This document shows positions 41,335 to 51,893 of a stretch of 64,000 nt of DNA, in pieces; the stretch's first letter is position 1; each line of letters begins with the position of its first letter. Below the pieces are notes generated by a model. It was not told the origin of the DNA, made no database searches, and was given only the letters and a program-made list of their open reading frames with translations. Origin of the DNA: Myrica gale (Eukaryota > Streptophyta > Magnoliopsida > Fagales > Myricaceae); assembly GCA_963930655.1 (NCBI GenBank), contig OZ005617.1:20386068-20450067 (forward strand), written 5' to 3'. Made by a program: the position numbers and the translations under genes.

Positions 41335-41612
41335 AAAAAACGTTGGCACATGTTTTTAGTTGCGGTCACAAAACGCTGCTATAGATATTTAAATGCAGGA
41401 CAAAATTGAGTTATATCAGCGTTTTTTAAACGCTGCAGTAGATTAATCTATAGCAGCTAAAAAATGCCGCTAAAAAAATTTAAAAAAATGCACTTCGAGT
41501 CTTTAGTGGTGGTCAAAAACGTCGCTAAGTGATCGCCACTATAGGTCGCGATTTGCACCAGCGGTCGCAAAAATAGCTGCTAAATGTCGTTTTTTTATAA
41601 TGAGTGCTTCCT
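41335..41612. mobile_element. CACTA-type element terminal fragment (candidate)
   Basis: This stretch is full of short repeated and inverted words of the type AAACGCTGC, TATAGCAGC, AAAATGCCGCT and AAACGTCGCTAAG. They resemble the subterminal repeats of plant CACTA/Spm elements. It ends TTTTTATAATGAGTG, close to a degraded CACTA right terminus. No transposase is present. Confidence 0.45.
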
Positions 41613-42763
41613 TAAAAGGCATGTTAAGTAAATGTCGAATAAAATATTAAGAAAAAAATCTAAATAAAAGGACAAAATTATACTTTATAACCTCTCTAAA
41701 GTAAAATTTTAAAATTTTGATCCCTCACTTTTTAATGTTTGACAAAAACATCCTTCCGAATTTCGTCTCTCTTCTTGACGACAGTTAGGGGTGTGGTGAT
41801 GGTAAACCGACACTCGCTCCTCCACCGGTTTCCGGTTCCGAATCCGGTTGGGTATTTCTTCATTTACTGGTGCCGGTTAGCCGCTGGCTTTTCTGGTGGT
41901 TGGCCACACCGGTTTTAAAAACAAAACAAAAAACAAAAAACAAAACGATGTTGTTTTGTATTATTTTTTTTATAAAAAAAAAATCAAACGACATCGTTCT
42001 TTTTAAAGGAGAACTACGTCGTATCCACTATGAGACAATGAAATCTCAATTGTCTCTCTCTCTCCCTATTGCTTTTCGGCGTTTCTCTCCCCCTCAATCT
42101 CTACACTCACTCTCTCCAGCATCTCTTTCTCTCTACGTCGTTATCCTCGATGTCTCTCTTCACAAACGGTTACACAGTTACCATTTCAATCAACACCGAC
42201 AAGGCCGATTATTGTTGCCTACCAGTGCCCGTGTCTATATTTTGACATTGGTCTTAGCGGTGACTGTGCCGATTTTGACCAAACGGGCACCGTTTCCACC
42301 ATTAATCACCCTAACGACAACACTTGCTACATCAGCTTCGTTGCGCACATGGCATTGAAGTAATCCATGTCAGCTGCCAACTAAATTCCTTCACTTTTGT
42401 TTGCGAAGATAAGTTTTTTTTTTAATGATATGCTTGATTATGTTCGATGCAGCCAAGAGAGAGATCTGTTTCCAATTTCCCTTAAAACAAAGAAAAGGAT
42501 CAAAATCAACCAAGCGGAATAAAACAAAATAAACAATATACGCTGGCGCCCGGTAAAGTTGTAAACGATCCAAATCCTTTGGACGAAACTCTTATGGAAT
42601 TTGGAGAAAACAAAAGAACATTCGACCCGACCCGGAAGTGAACTTCTATACCTCTTCATTTGCTCAATCTGCAGAATCAAAACACCGACCTGTTTAGATC
42701 GCCGATTTTTATCCACCTGACCTCTCAGTCTGTCTGTCTCTGCGTGTCCGTGAAAAGAGCAAA
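41613..42763. other. Intergenic DNA and probable 5' flank of the SCI1-like gene
   Basis: It holds a CCGGTT-rich stretch near 41,830-41,910, an AAACGACATCGTT word near 41,985-41,998 and a CT-rich stretch near 42,050-42,150. The open frame at 41,870-42,358 is low-complexity and not supported as a gene. The last hundred or so bases are likely 5' UTR. Confidence 0.45.
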
Positions 42764-45642
42764 ATGGGAAGCGAAAGAAAGTCGAAGGAGAAAAAGAGCA
42801 AGAAAAGACATTCCTATTCTTCTGGCTCAGAAGGTACTAATGAGAATAATCTCAGGCAATTCTTTTCCTTTTTCCTGCCGTAGAATTTTCTATATAGTTG
42901 CTGAGAAAACCAAAGGAGACCCAAAAAGAAATTTTGTAGCTTCACCGCTGACCTGTGTTGTGTTTCTCTTCTCGTTTCCTATACTTTCTGATCAGACAAA
43001 CAAGAGTGTTGAGTTGGGTGTTTCTTTTCCTTTTTGTTCTTTTTTTAATTTTGCAAATTCGTGTCTTTTGTCTTTGGAAATTTTTTGCCGTTCTTACTTT
43101 TGTTGCTTGCGGAAAGTGCAGACGAGGGAAACAGCAAGAGGTTGAGAACAGAAGAAGATGGCGAGAGGAGGGGCGGAAAGAGTGATAAGAAGGAGAAGCG
43201 AAAGGACAAGAAATCTAATAACCATCCCAGGCGCCATTCTGAAAAAGGTTTTATATTTCCTTTCGAAAATTGTGTTTTCATTATTCCTGCATGTTGGTAT
43301 GTCTAAGAACATTAAGCATCACAAAAATTTATCTTTTTTGTTTCTGATGGGGGTTTGGAGGCTCTTTGTCGTGACTAGAAAGTACGTTAAAACTAAAAGA
43401 ATGGGGTACTGTTGTGTATATTTAGGTATCAATTTAAACTTTCTTGTGACTGCTTTTGTATGTGTTGAGGAGCTGTCCGTTATATGAATTCAAGAGTCTT
43501 ACTCGAGGGTAAGCAATGGGTTGGGATTTTTTGGTTTGGCCTTTCCGTTTTGCAGGAAAGTTTTTCCGTTCTTTAGGTTGTATTGATGGGTGACAGAGTC
43601 TCAGAGTTTCTGTATCCTGTGTTTGAGTCACGGAAGAGTAATATATCAGTGGAAAAAAAAAACAGAATAATGTGATAGCTCCAGACAGAGCTGGGTGCCA
43701 TGGATATTGTTTGCTGTGGTTGTTTTGTATGTTCTGTTCTGAATTGTTTAGAAGGCTCCAGTTGACTTATTAAAATGTGTCCTAGGTTTTTAACATTTTG
43801 GTTGGGCCGGTTATCCTAAAATGAGGTCAGAAATTTCTATTTTTTTTAGACCGGTGCAGTGTTGTTCATGGATTGGTAACTAGAAAGTGGAGACGAAGAA
43901 TAAGATGAAAAGTCAATAGCATATATGGAATTTTGTGTTAAAATGAAATACATAGGGATATGACGTAATTACAAGGGGAAGAATAAAAAAAAGCTTTATG
44001 TTTCCAGAAGTTCGACATCAGGTGCAGTCTTTGGAGTATTGAGGTCTTGGTTCTGCGCTCAAAGAACACATGGTCCAATGGTAATATATATTTCAAATTG
44101 AAGTTTGAAACCATGTCTTTGCACTTCAACTAATGCCTGTCTTCCGCCCTGAAGATATCAGTAGGTCTATTAATTAGCCATTTTCATTGTAAGGAGAAGA
44201 TAAGATTTTCTGTTTTCATTTATCTGTTTCTGGAGGTAGATTGTCTTTGAATTTAGCATAAGGTGTTCAGTTTTGATGATGCCTAATGGGCCTCAACAAT
44301 TATTTTGATTTGTAGCTCTATCATTTTTATGTAACTAGTACCTAACTACAAACTCAGATATTGAATTGTTAGTTGATTTTGTGCCAGAATGTATTGCTCT
44401 GTGTTTGCATTGTTGGTGGGGGGATCAACAATGTGATTTGGTGAATTGTTGTTATCTTGTGTTATATATTTTGTCTATTTTAGTGTTTAGATGCTTGATT
44501 TTTCCACCAATCTTTTTTGTATTGACATCTGATTATTCCCTCAGAAAAGAAGTTAAAGGAGAAGCACAAAAGTAAACATCACAAAAGCGATCGCCACTCA
44601 GTAAGTCCTCTTATTCAACCGTATAAAGAGATTTGATGTTTGAGGTCTTTTCGTGCTGTGAATTTTAATTGATTTTTTTTCTGTTTAACTCCGTGTTACC
44701 AGCATCCCCTTCTATCTCTTCTACCTATCCTATAAGATCCCAGTTAAAGTTTGGAAAAATTACCCAGGTAGACAGGAGATTTTAGTTCACATGCTATAGG
44801 TGTCAATTCTCTTTGCCAGTGAGACCATTCCCCCAATTCTTTTATTTTGTATCATTTGATGTTTCACAAAATTGTCTAAGATTAGTTCCCTTTTATTGGT
44901 TAGCTATTCTTTCTGTCAGTGGTAATGACTAATTTTTCTGCCGGATCCAGGTAAAAGGAACAGGAGTTTAGATTGTACAAGGGAGTATACAGAACTTTAG
45001 AATGATAGGTCCCGATTAAATTCTTATTGGTAGCTTTATACTTAACTTAATTCTATGATGCAATTTACGATAGCAGATAACCTTGAATTGGTCAAAGCCA
45101 AAAATATGATAAATAGGAAACCATGCATTTACATGTCGTTGACATTGTCCACATGGATTTTGACACAGTATATTAAGCATTTAACTTCCAAATTGTAGTT
45201 ATAGGTTGATTTACTGGCAAGATTGTTCACTGTCCACTGATGGAGTTTTTTACTCCAATTTACTATTGATTCTAGAAAGTCCTATTGGAAGCAGCCAATG
45301 GATTCTTGTAATTAAACTTGTTAGTGTGTGCTTTCATCGATATGTCAATTTCTATGTTGGCCTTAGACATCAATTTACTGATTTTAGGCTTTGTTTTCCT
45401 GGTTTCTGAAGCACGAGGTCCAGCAGCTGTCCAGTGATGACTATTTCTCTAAGAATAATGAGTTTGCTACCTGGTTGAAAGAAGAGAAAAATGTGTTTTT
45501 CTCTGATCTCTCTTCTGAGTCTGCACATGAACTGTTCTCGGACTTTGCCAAGGCTTGGAACAACCAGAAGCTTGAATCCCGTTACTACGAGGGCATTGCA
45601 AGTGGCCCCCGGACGTCACATCGCTGGAAAATCAAAGTGTAG
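42764..45642 (+). CDS. SCI1-like protein (style cell-cycle inhibitor 1 family)
   Basis: Four exons, 42764-42833, 43122-43247, 44545-44600 and 45412-45642, total 483 nt and give 160 aa. The N-terminal half is very rich in Lys, Arg, Ser and Glu (MGSERKSKEKKSKKRHS, then several KK/KR clusters), so it is likely nuclear. The C-terminal half is the conserved part: LSSDDYFSKNNEFATWLKEE, FFSDLSSESAHELFSDF, ESRYYEGIASGPRTSHRW. This matches the plant family named after tobacco SCI1, a nuclear protein that restrains cell division in the stigma and style. Function here is inferred from the family. All junctions are GT-AG. The last acceptor could instead be 12 nt downstream, after CCAG, which keeps the frame and removes four residues. 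Confidence 0.8.
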
Positions 45643-46328
45643 CAAGAAAGTATAGCACTAGCAGTCTGGCTCGTTCATATTCGTTGGGTTTTGTTTCTGT
45701 TTTACATAATGCAGTCTGCTTTGGAAGGATCAATATATTTTCCAATCTGTACAATACTTGGAGCAATCTTTGTTGGAACTTCTCATTCCCTTTTTGCTAT
45801 GAACAATGCCTGTAAAAAAGATGGAAAGTGAAGTGAGGCGAAACATCTAGGCGTTCTTTATTTTCCTGGCCCAAAAATATTAGGCGTTCGTTGCCTGCAA
45901 AAAGTAGCTGTTTGATTCGTTTGGCATTGGCATCTTGCAGCGAACGTTCACAAATTATTGCCTTCTTCAGGCTTTGGGGAAGGGTACAGTGAACATTTCG
46001 ATAATCATTTTTTCTACAAGCACAACAAACCAGCAAGCAAGCCAAACGAATCCTGCAAAACTTGGCTGTATCGTCCATATTAAGCAATGCTTTGACGTAA
46101 AACTTCGGAGGGAATTTTGGACACTTTACTGTTTCCGTGTTTGGATGTTCATTATTACAATTGTGTTCTTCTTTCTTCAGAAAAGTATTATTATTGTTGT
46201 TATTAAGTATCAGAATCGTCAGAGGGAGGGAGGGAGGGAGGGAGGAACTAGTCCCAATTGCTCAGTGACTGGAAAGTAAAACCTCTGAACTTTAAGAGGG
46301 GCATCCACTAACATCAAGAAGTCACCTA
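45643..46328. other. Spacer between the SCI1-like and PPR genes
   Basis: The first 100-150 bases are the likely 3' UTR of the SCI1-like gene. A GGGA tandem repeat lies at about 46,221-46,244. Nothing else coding is supported. Confidence 0.5.
46219..46244 (+). repeat. (GGGA)n microsatellite
   Basis: About six GGGA units in a row lie roughly 90-110 bp before the open PPR frame, so the tract may fall in its 5' region. Confidence 0.85.
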
Positions 46329-46329
46329 A

Positions 46330-49300
46330 TGCAGGAATCCCATTTCAATTCTCCTGCAGTCTTTACCGTTTCTGCGTCTTTTTCATTCCAAACCGAGTCT
46401 CAACGACCGACAACCGGAGCTGGCTGGGTGCTGCAGAAAACTCTCTCCAGCTCTCAAACTCCCCACAACCGTTTCTCAGTCCTTGTTTCCCGTAAACCAC
46501 TTCAAGCCTATACCCGTTTCTCTCCCATGTATAGAAGAGCCCGCAAACCATGGCGTCCAAGTCCTCTCAAACCACCCGAACCCCGAAATCTCGAGCTTTG
46601 CTCAGAAGGGTTTCTCAAATATTAGCCAGGAAATCGTTGGCAGAGCAGTGCATGGACTCTGCATTAAAGGTTTAGTGCGTTTGAGTGCGTTTTATTCGAA
46701 TACTTTGATAAACATGTATTCAAAATTCGGTAAAATACAATGTGCTTGGTATGTGTTCGATAAAATGTCTCAAATAAATGAATCGTCGTGGAATAACATG
46801 ATGTCTGGGTTTGTTCGAGTGGGTTGGTACCCAGAAGCTTTTGGATTCTTTCGTGAAATGTGTGGACATGGGGTCAAGCCATGTGGGTTTTTGATTGCTA
46901 GTTTGGTAACAGCCTGTGACAGGTCGCATTGTATGTTACATGAAGGACTTCAAGTGCATGGTTTAGTTGTGAAGATTGGTTTGTCGTGTGATGTTTTTGT
47001 GGGGACTTCTCTTTTGAATTTGTATGGCACCTATGGGCCTGTTTCTTTGGCCCTGAAGCTCTTTGAGGAGATGCCTGAACGGAACGTTGTCACTTGGACT
47101 TCATTGATGGTTGGGTATTCAGATTGTGGAGATTTGAGACAAGCCATAGACCTATATCTGCGTATGAGACGCGAAGGGGTTTGCTGCAATGAAAACACAT
47201 ATGCTGCATTCATTAGTTCTTGTGGGATGGTCAGGGATGAACTGTTGGGTAACCAAGTTCATGGACATGTTGTGAAGTCCGGATTAGGGACTAATGTTTC
47301 TGTGGGAAACTCCCTCATATCGATGTTTGGTAGTTTTGGTTGTCTGGAGGCAGCCAGCTATATCTTTGATCACATGGATAACCATGACACGATCTCCTGG
47401 AATTCAATGATTGGTGCAAATGCATATAATGGGCTTTGTGAAGAATCATTAAGATATTTTTATCAGATGCGCCATGTTCACAAGGCGATAGATTCTACAA
47501 CGCTTTCAACTTTGTTAACAGCCTGCGGTTCTGTGGATAGTGTTAAGTGGGGAAGGGGAATTCAGGGTCTAGTAATAAAATTGGGACTGGGATCAAATGT
47601 TTGTATAGGTAATACTGTTATAAATATGTATTCTGAGGCTGGAAGACCAGAGGATGCAGAGCTGGCATTCCAGACAATGCCGGAAAAAGATTTGATCTCA
47701 TGGAACACCATGATGACATGCTATGTTCAGGATGGCAAGTACCTTCATGCCTTAGAACTTTTTTCTGAAATGATTTGGATGAGAAAAGCAAGAAACCATG
47801 TGACTTTTACCAATGTCCTGGCCGCCTGTTCAGAACCTGAATTACGCATCATGGGGAAGATTGTTCATGCCCTTGTAATCCATGCAGGCTTACATGACAA
47901 CGTGGTTGTCTGCAATGCATTAATTACCATGTATGGAAGATCTGGGATGATGGTTGAAGCAAAAAAAGTATTCCAAACAATTCCCGAGCGAGATGAAGTA
48001 ACATGGAATGCACTCATAGGTGGTCACTCTGAAAATGAAGAACCAGATGAAGTGGTAGAAGCTTTTAAATTGATGCGAGAAGATGGAATACCGGTAAATT
48101 ACATTACAATTATAAATGTTCTTGGTGCTTGCTTGACTACTGATAATCTTTTAAACCACGGGATGTCTATCCATTCACATATAGTTCAGACAGGATTTGA
48201 ATCAGAGAAGTATGTTCAGAATTCTTTAATCACAATGTATGCCAAGTGTGGTGATCTGAATTCAAGTAATCTCATTTTTCATCATATGGTTGATAAGAAC
48301 TCTATCTCGTGGAACGCTGCAATCGCTGCAAATGTGCATTTTGACAATGGGGAAGAGGCTCTTAGACTTATTGCAAATATGAGACGCGCTCGAGTAGAGT
48401 TAGATCAGTTCAGCTTCTCTTTAGCTCTTGCAGTTACTGCTAATTTGGCTATGCTGGAGGAAGGCAAACAGCTTCACCTTTTGGCAATTAAACTTGGGTT
48501 TGACTCAGATTATTTTGTCATAAATACTGCAATGGATATGTATGGAAAATGTGGGGAGATTGATGATGTGTTAAGAATACTTCCCCTACCATGCAACAGG
48601 TCACGATTAGCATGGAACATATTGATATCAGCTTTTGCAAGGCATGGGTGCTTCCAGAATGCTAGGGAAACTTTTCATGAAATGCTAAAACTGGGGGTGA
48701 AACCTGACCATGTCACCTTTGTTTCTCTTCTATCTGCATGCAGTCATGTTGGTCTTGTGGATGAGGGCCTTGCATACTATGCTTCAATGACTACAGAATT
48801 TGGTGTCCCAGCAGGAGTAGAGCATTGTGCATGCATAATTGACCTTCTTGGACGATCGGGAAGGCTTGCTGAGGCTGAAACGTTTATTGAAGACATGCCA
48901 GTAGCAGCAAATGACTTCATCTGGCGGAGCTTGCTGGCTGCATGTAAAATCTATGGCAATTTGGAACTTGCAAGGAAAGCTGCAGGACATCTTTTTGAGT
49001 TGGCTCCATCAGATGACTCAGCCTATGTTCTTTACTCAAATGTCTGTGCAACTTCCGGGAGATGGGAAGATGTAGAGAGTGTCAGGAGGCAAATGGGATC
49101 TAACAGCATAAAGAAGAAGCCTGCATGCAGTTGGGTCAAGTTGAAAAATAAGGTCAGTTCATTTGGAATGGGAGATCAGTCCCATCCAGAGACCAAGCAG
49201 ATATTCACTAAGCTGGGAGAACTTAGGAAGATGATTAAAGAAGCGGGTTATGTTCCTGATATAGCCTATGCACTGCATGATATGGATGAAGAACAAAAGG

Positions 49301-49527
49301 AACACAATCTTTGGAACCACAGTGAGAGAATTGCGCTTGCATTTGGGTTGATCAATACTCCAGAAGGTTCACCTGTCAGGATTTTTAAGAATCTTCGTGT
49401 TTGTGGTGATTGCCATTCTGTTTTCAAGTTTGTTAGTGGAATTGTTGGGCAGAGAATCATATTGAGGGATGCATTCCGGTTTCACCATTTTAGCAATGGG
49501 AAGTGTTCTTGTTCTGATTATTGGTAA
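46330..49527 (+). CDS. DYW-class pentatricopeptide repeat protein (At1g16480-like), start unresolved
   Basis: One uninterrupted frame of about 1,065 codons runs from just after a stop at 46,327 to TAA at 49,525-49,527. It encodes PLS-type PPR repeats (VVTWTSLMVGYSDCGDLRQA, TISWNSMIGANAYNGLCEES and many more), then E and DYW domains with the HSE...CGDC zinc-binding residues and the terminal CSCSDYW. DYW proteins edit specific cytidines to uridines in mitochondrial or plastid transcripts; the target is unknown. The sequence resembles Arabidopsis At1g16480 along its length. No in-frame ATG precedes the first repeats: the first is at 46,714, inside LINMYSKF. Similarity clearly starts upstream of that, at about 46,570. 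An ATG at 46,329 opens the neighbouring frame. A one-base error, an upstream exon or a non-ATG start are possible. Confidence 0.88.
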   Translation, partial: CRNPISILLQSLPFLRLFHSKPSLNDRQPELAGCCRKLSPALKLPTTVSQSLFPVNHFKPIPVSLPCIEEPANHGVQVLSNHPNPEISSFAQKGFSNISQEIVGRAVHGLCIKGLVRLSAFYSNTLINMYSKFGKIQCAWYVFDKMSQINESSWNNMMSGFVRVGWYPEAFGFFREMCGHGVKPCGFLIASLVTACDRSHCMLHEGLQVHGLVVKIGLSCDVFVGTSLLNLYGTYGPVSLALKLFEEMPERNVVTWTSLMVGYSDCGDLRQAIDLYLRMRREGVCCNENTYAAFISSCGMVRDELLGNQVHGHVVKSGLGTNVSVGNSLISMFGSFGCLEAASYIFDHMDNHDTISWNSMIGANAYNGLCEESLRYFYQMRHVHKAIDSTTLSTLLTACGSVDSVKWGRGIQGLVIKLGLGSNVCIGNTVINMYSEAGRPEDAELAFQTMPEKDLISWNTMMTCYVQDGKYLHALELFSEMIWMRKARNHVTFTNVLAACSEPELRIMGKIVHALVIHAGLHDNVVVCNALITMYGRSGMMVEAKKVFQTIPERDEVTWNALIGGHSENEEPDEVVEAFKLMREDGIPVNYITIINVLGACLTTDNLLNHGMSIHSHIVQTGFESEKYVQNSLITMYAKCGDLNSSNLIFHHMVDKNSISWNAAIAANVHFDNGEEALRLIANMRRARVELDQFSFSLALAVTANLAMLEEGKQLHLLAIKLGFDSDYFVINTAMDMYGKCGEIDDVLRILPLPCNRSRLAWNILISAFARHGCFQNARETFHEMLKLGVKPDHVTFVSLLSACSHVGLVDEGLAYYASMTTEFGVPAGVEHCACIIDLLGRSGRLAEAETFIEDMPVAANDFIWRSLLAACKIYGNLELARKAAGHLFELAPSDDSAYVLYSNVCATSGRWEDVESVRRQMGSNSIKKKPACSWVKLKNKVSSFGMGDQSHPETKQIFTKLGELRKMIKEAGYVPDIAYALHDMDEEQKEHNLWNHSERIALAFGLINTPEGSPVRIFKNLRVCGDCHSVFKFVSGIVGQRIILRDAFRFHHFSNGKCSCSDYW

Positions 49528-51626
49528 TCAAGATAATTATAAGATTAGATTATCATGTCTGTAAGAAGCACGCATTAATGACCTGTGGGGTGAAGGGTGA
49601 GTTATGATGCATCTGAGTAGAGAATTGGTTTTAATCCAATCAACCTATCTGGGTTACAGATTAGTTCTCATTCTTGGTTATGCGTAGAACCCCATCCTTT
49701 TGTGCAATAGCACTTCCTTTTTGTACAATTTCTCAGTAATATACATTCTTAGTTCCATTGAAATTTCTGAAATAACAAATCATATGCTAAATTCATCATA
49801 CGGACATGTGATACTGCACGTCTGAAATAACAAATCATATGCTAAATTCATCATACGGACATGTGATACTGCACGCCAGTTGTTTTGCTCGTGCCTACCT
49901 CAAGTTAACAATGATGATCTGAACTTTTAAACTTGTTTTCATGTGGAAATTACTTTCTAGCAGCTGTCAACATCACGCTATATCATGGCTGATTTGAATG
50001 ATAAGATCACTCTTAGATGGAGATCTGATCTCATCAGAATCATGTATGGACCCATATATTCACTTGCCAATCTCTAGTTGGAGAGCTCAGATAAACTGAG
50101 ATGGCCTAATGATCAGGCAATTACGAAGGCAAGATTGCTGAGCGCATACTGGGGTTCATCTCCCGAGACTTTTGATGCATTTTCTTTTGGTCATAGTAGA
50201 ATGGATCAATCTATGGAAAATGAAGCTGCCTTTAGAACTTATTGGCTTCATTTGGGAAGTACTTAATCCTGTCTTCGTGCTATTGGAGCTAGTCAAAACT
50301 CATATAGTCGTCCATACAATGTACCCTCTCTTTTCCTTGGAGGAAACTTTTGATTATTCTCTGCATGAAATAGAAGTTTCTTCCGCTAATGCCTTGTGTG
50401 TTATTGTTGTGGTAGATATCAAATCTCTTTGTACAGGAAAACCTTTACTACTAGTGAACTGGTTGCTGTTGACAAGAGGAACATCAAGGAGAAGCAGTGT
50501 TTCTTGGTGTCTAACAAAGGGCATTTAATTTAGTCTGGTTGGTGGTTGAAGTACTAGTAGAAGCAAGGGGGAGGGGTTGAGTTTTTTGTTCATGAAGAGA
50601 ATGAGGGATAGACAGCAAGGAGCTATATTTGGCTCGGATAGAATAAACTCACTGCAGTCTCTTGCTGCACGAGATGGATTAGCAATGGCCAATCTTAAAG
50701 GCATCTAGGATGCTGTACTCTAACTGAGGGATGCATTAAAGTGCAAGTCGATGAACAATACGTCGAGACTCGAGTTGGACATCCATCTAGGGGGAGCACC
50801 GTAGTGAAAACTAATCTTTTATTGAAGGACACAAGTACATGGTCAGAAAACGGTCTTTTGGCTTGAGGTGTTGGAAAGTCCAACAGTTCAATTATTGGGT
50901 TGCGAAAGATTCGCCTGCCTTCAGTCATAAAAGGTAGGCAAATAAAGCGACATGGTCCCCTGACCCATAACCCCACCGACGTTACGCCAACGAATATCAT
51001 AATTATTAATTGCAATGAAAAAGTAAACTGTATTTAGAAGACCCAGGAAAAAAAAAACGAAATTGTCCAACTTGGACGACTGGACGAATGTTGTACTGTT
51101 CAAATTTCAATTATTTCCACTTCAAAATAAATAATTTATTGTATAGCCGCAGTTTGACCGTCTAGTCATCGCTGGTGATAGGATTTGTTAAACCGAAACA
51201 TAACCGGGAGAGAAAAGGAGTTAAAAAAAAATTAGAGAGGTGAGTGGTTGTAAATCTAGATTACAAAGATAAAATATCTATTTTGTACTGAATCTTTATA
51301 TATAAAGCAGTATAAAATAGATATTTTAATATTTAAAATTTAAAATTTTAGATTTTAATAATAGGTCTGTATTTATATTATAAATTCATATAAATTACAA
51401 GGATGAAATCTCTATTTAGACAGGATATTTCTATATTTAATTTTTAAAATTTTAAATTTTGATAATAGTGTAACCATAAAATCATATCATATTCTATGAT
51501 ATTATCTCTAAGAACTGTTCATATGTTTTGGGTTGGATTGGCTGGACTCGATGGTCTTGGGCATAGATTTCTAGCTCTTTCTGTTTTTCATTCTGCAACC
51601 GCATAAGGCCGCATTCATATCAGGAC
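49528..51626. other. Intergenic DNA between the PPR gene and copy C
   Basis: The first 250 or so bases are likely 3' UTR of the PPR gene. The rest has short open frames without recognisable motifs and an AT-rich stretch at 51,240-51,480 with repeated TTTAAAATTTTA words. Confidence 0.5.
49766..49875 (+). repeat. Perfect 55-bp tandem duplication
   Basis: The unit starting TCTGAAATAACAAATCATAT and ending GATACTGCACG occurs twice head to tail (49,766-49,820 and 49,821-49,875) with no mismatch seen. It lies about 240 bp after the PPR stop codon. Confidence 0.95.
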
Positions 51627-51893
51627 CGGACAAGGATTCCCTCCTAATAGGGAATTACCTAATGTGTCCTAACAGACCACTGGATGGATGACAAAACATT
51701 AATGAATCCATCTAATGGTCTGTATTAATGATAACACATTAATGAATCAATTAAGAAAAATTTTCTTTTTGATTTTGTATTTTTTTAACATTTAATACAG
51801 ACCATTGGATGGATTCATTAATGTATTGTCATCCATCTAACGGTCTGTTAGGACATATTAGGTAATTCCCTCTTAGGAGGGAATCCTTCTCCG
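51627..51893. mobile_element. MITE with 85-bp inverted repeats at the 5' end of copy C
   Basis: The left arm (CGGACAAGGATTCCCTCC, then GGGAATTACCTAAT) is the near-perfect reverse complement of the right arm (ending GGAGGGAATCCTTCTCCG) over about 85 bp. TCAGGAC flanks both sides (51,620-51,626 and 51,894-51,900); the next base can extend this to 8 bp. The duplication length and small size fit a hAT-like MITE, though the termini are not the usual CAGGG. Confidence 0.85.

Noticed and set aside
41870..42358. 162-codon open frame upstream of the SCI1-like gene
   Set aside because: The composition is low-complexity (KTKQKTKNK, then a Ser/Leu-rich stretch from CT-rich DNA) and no motif is seen; probably promoter DNA.
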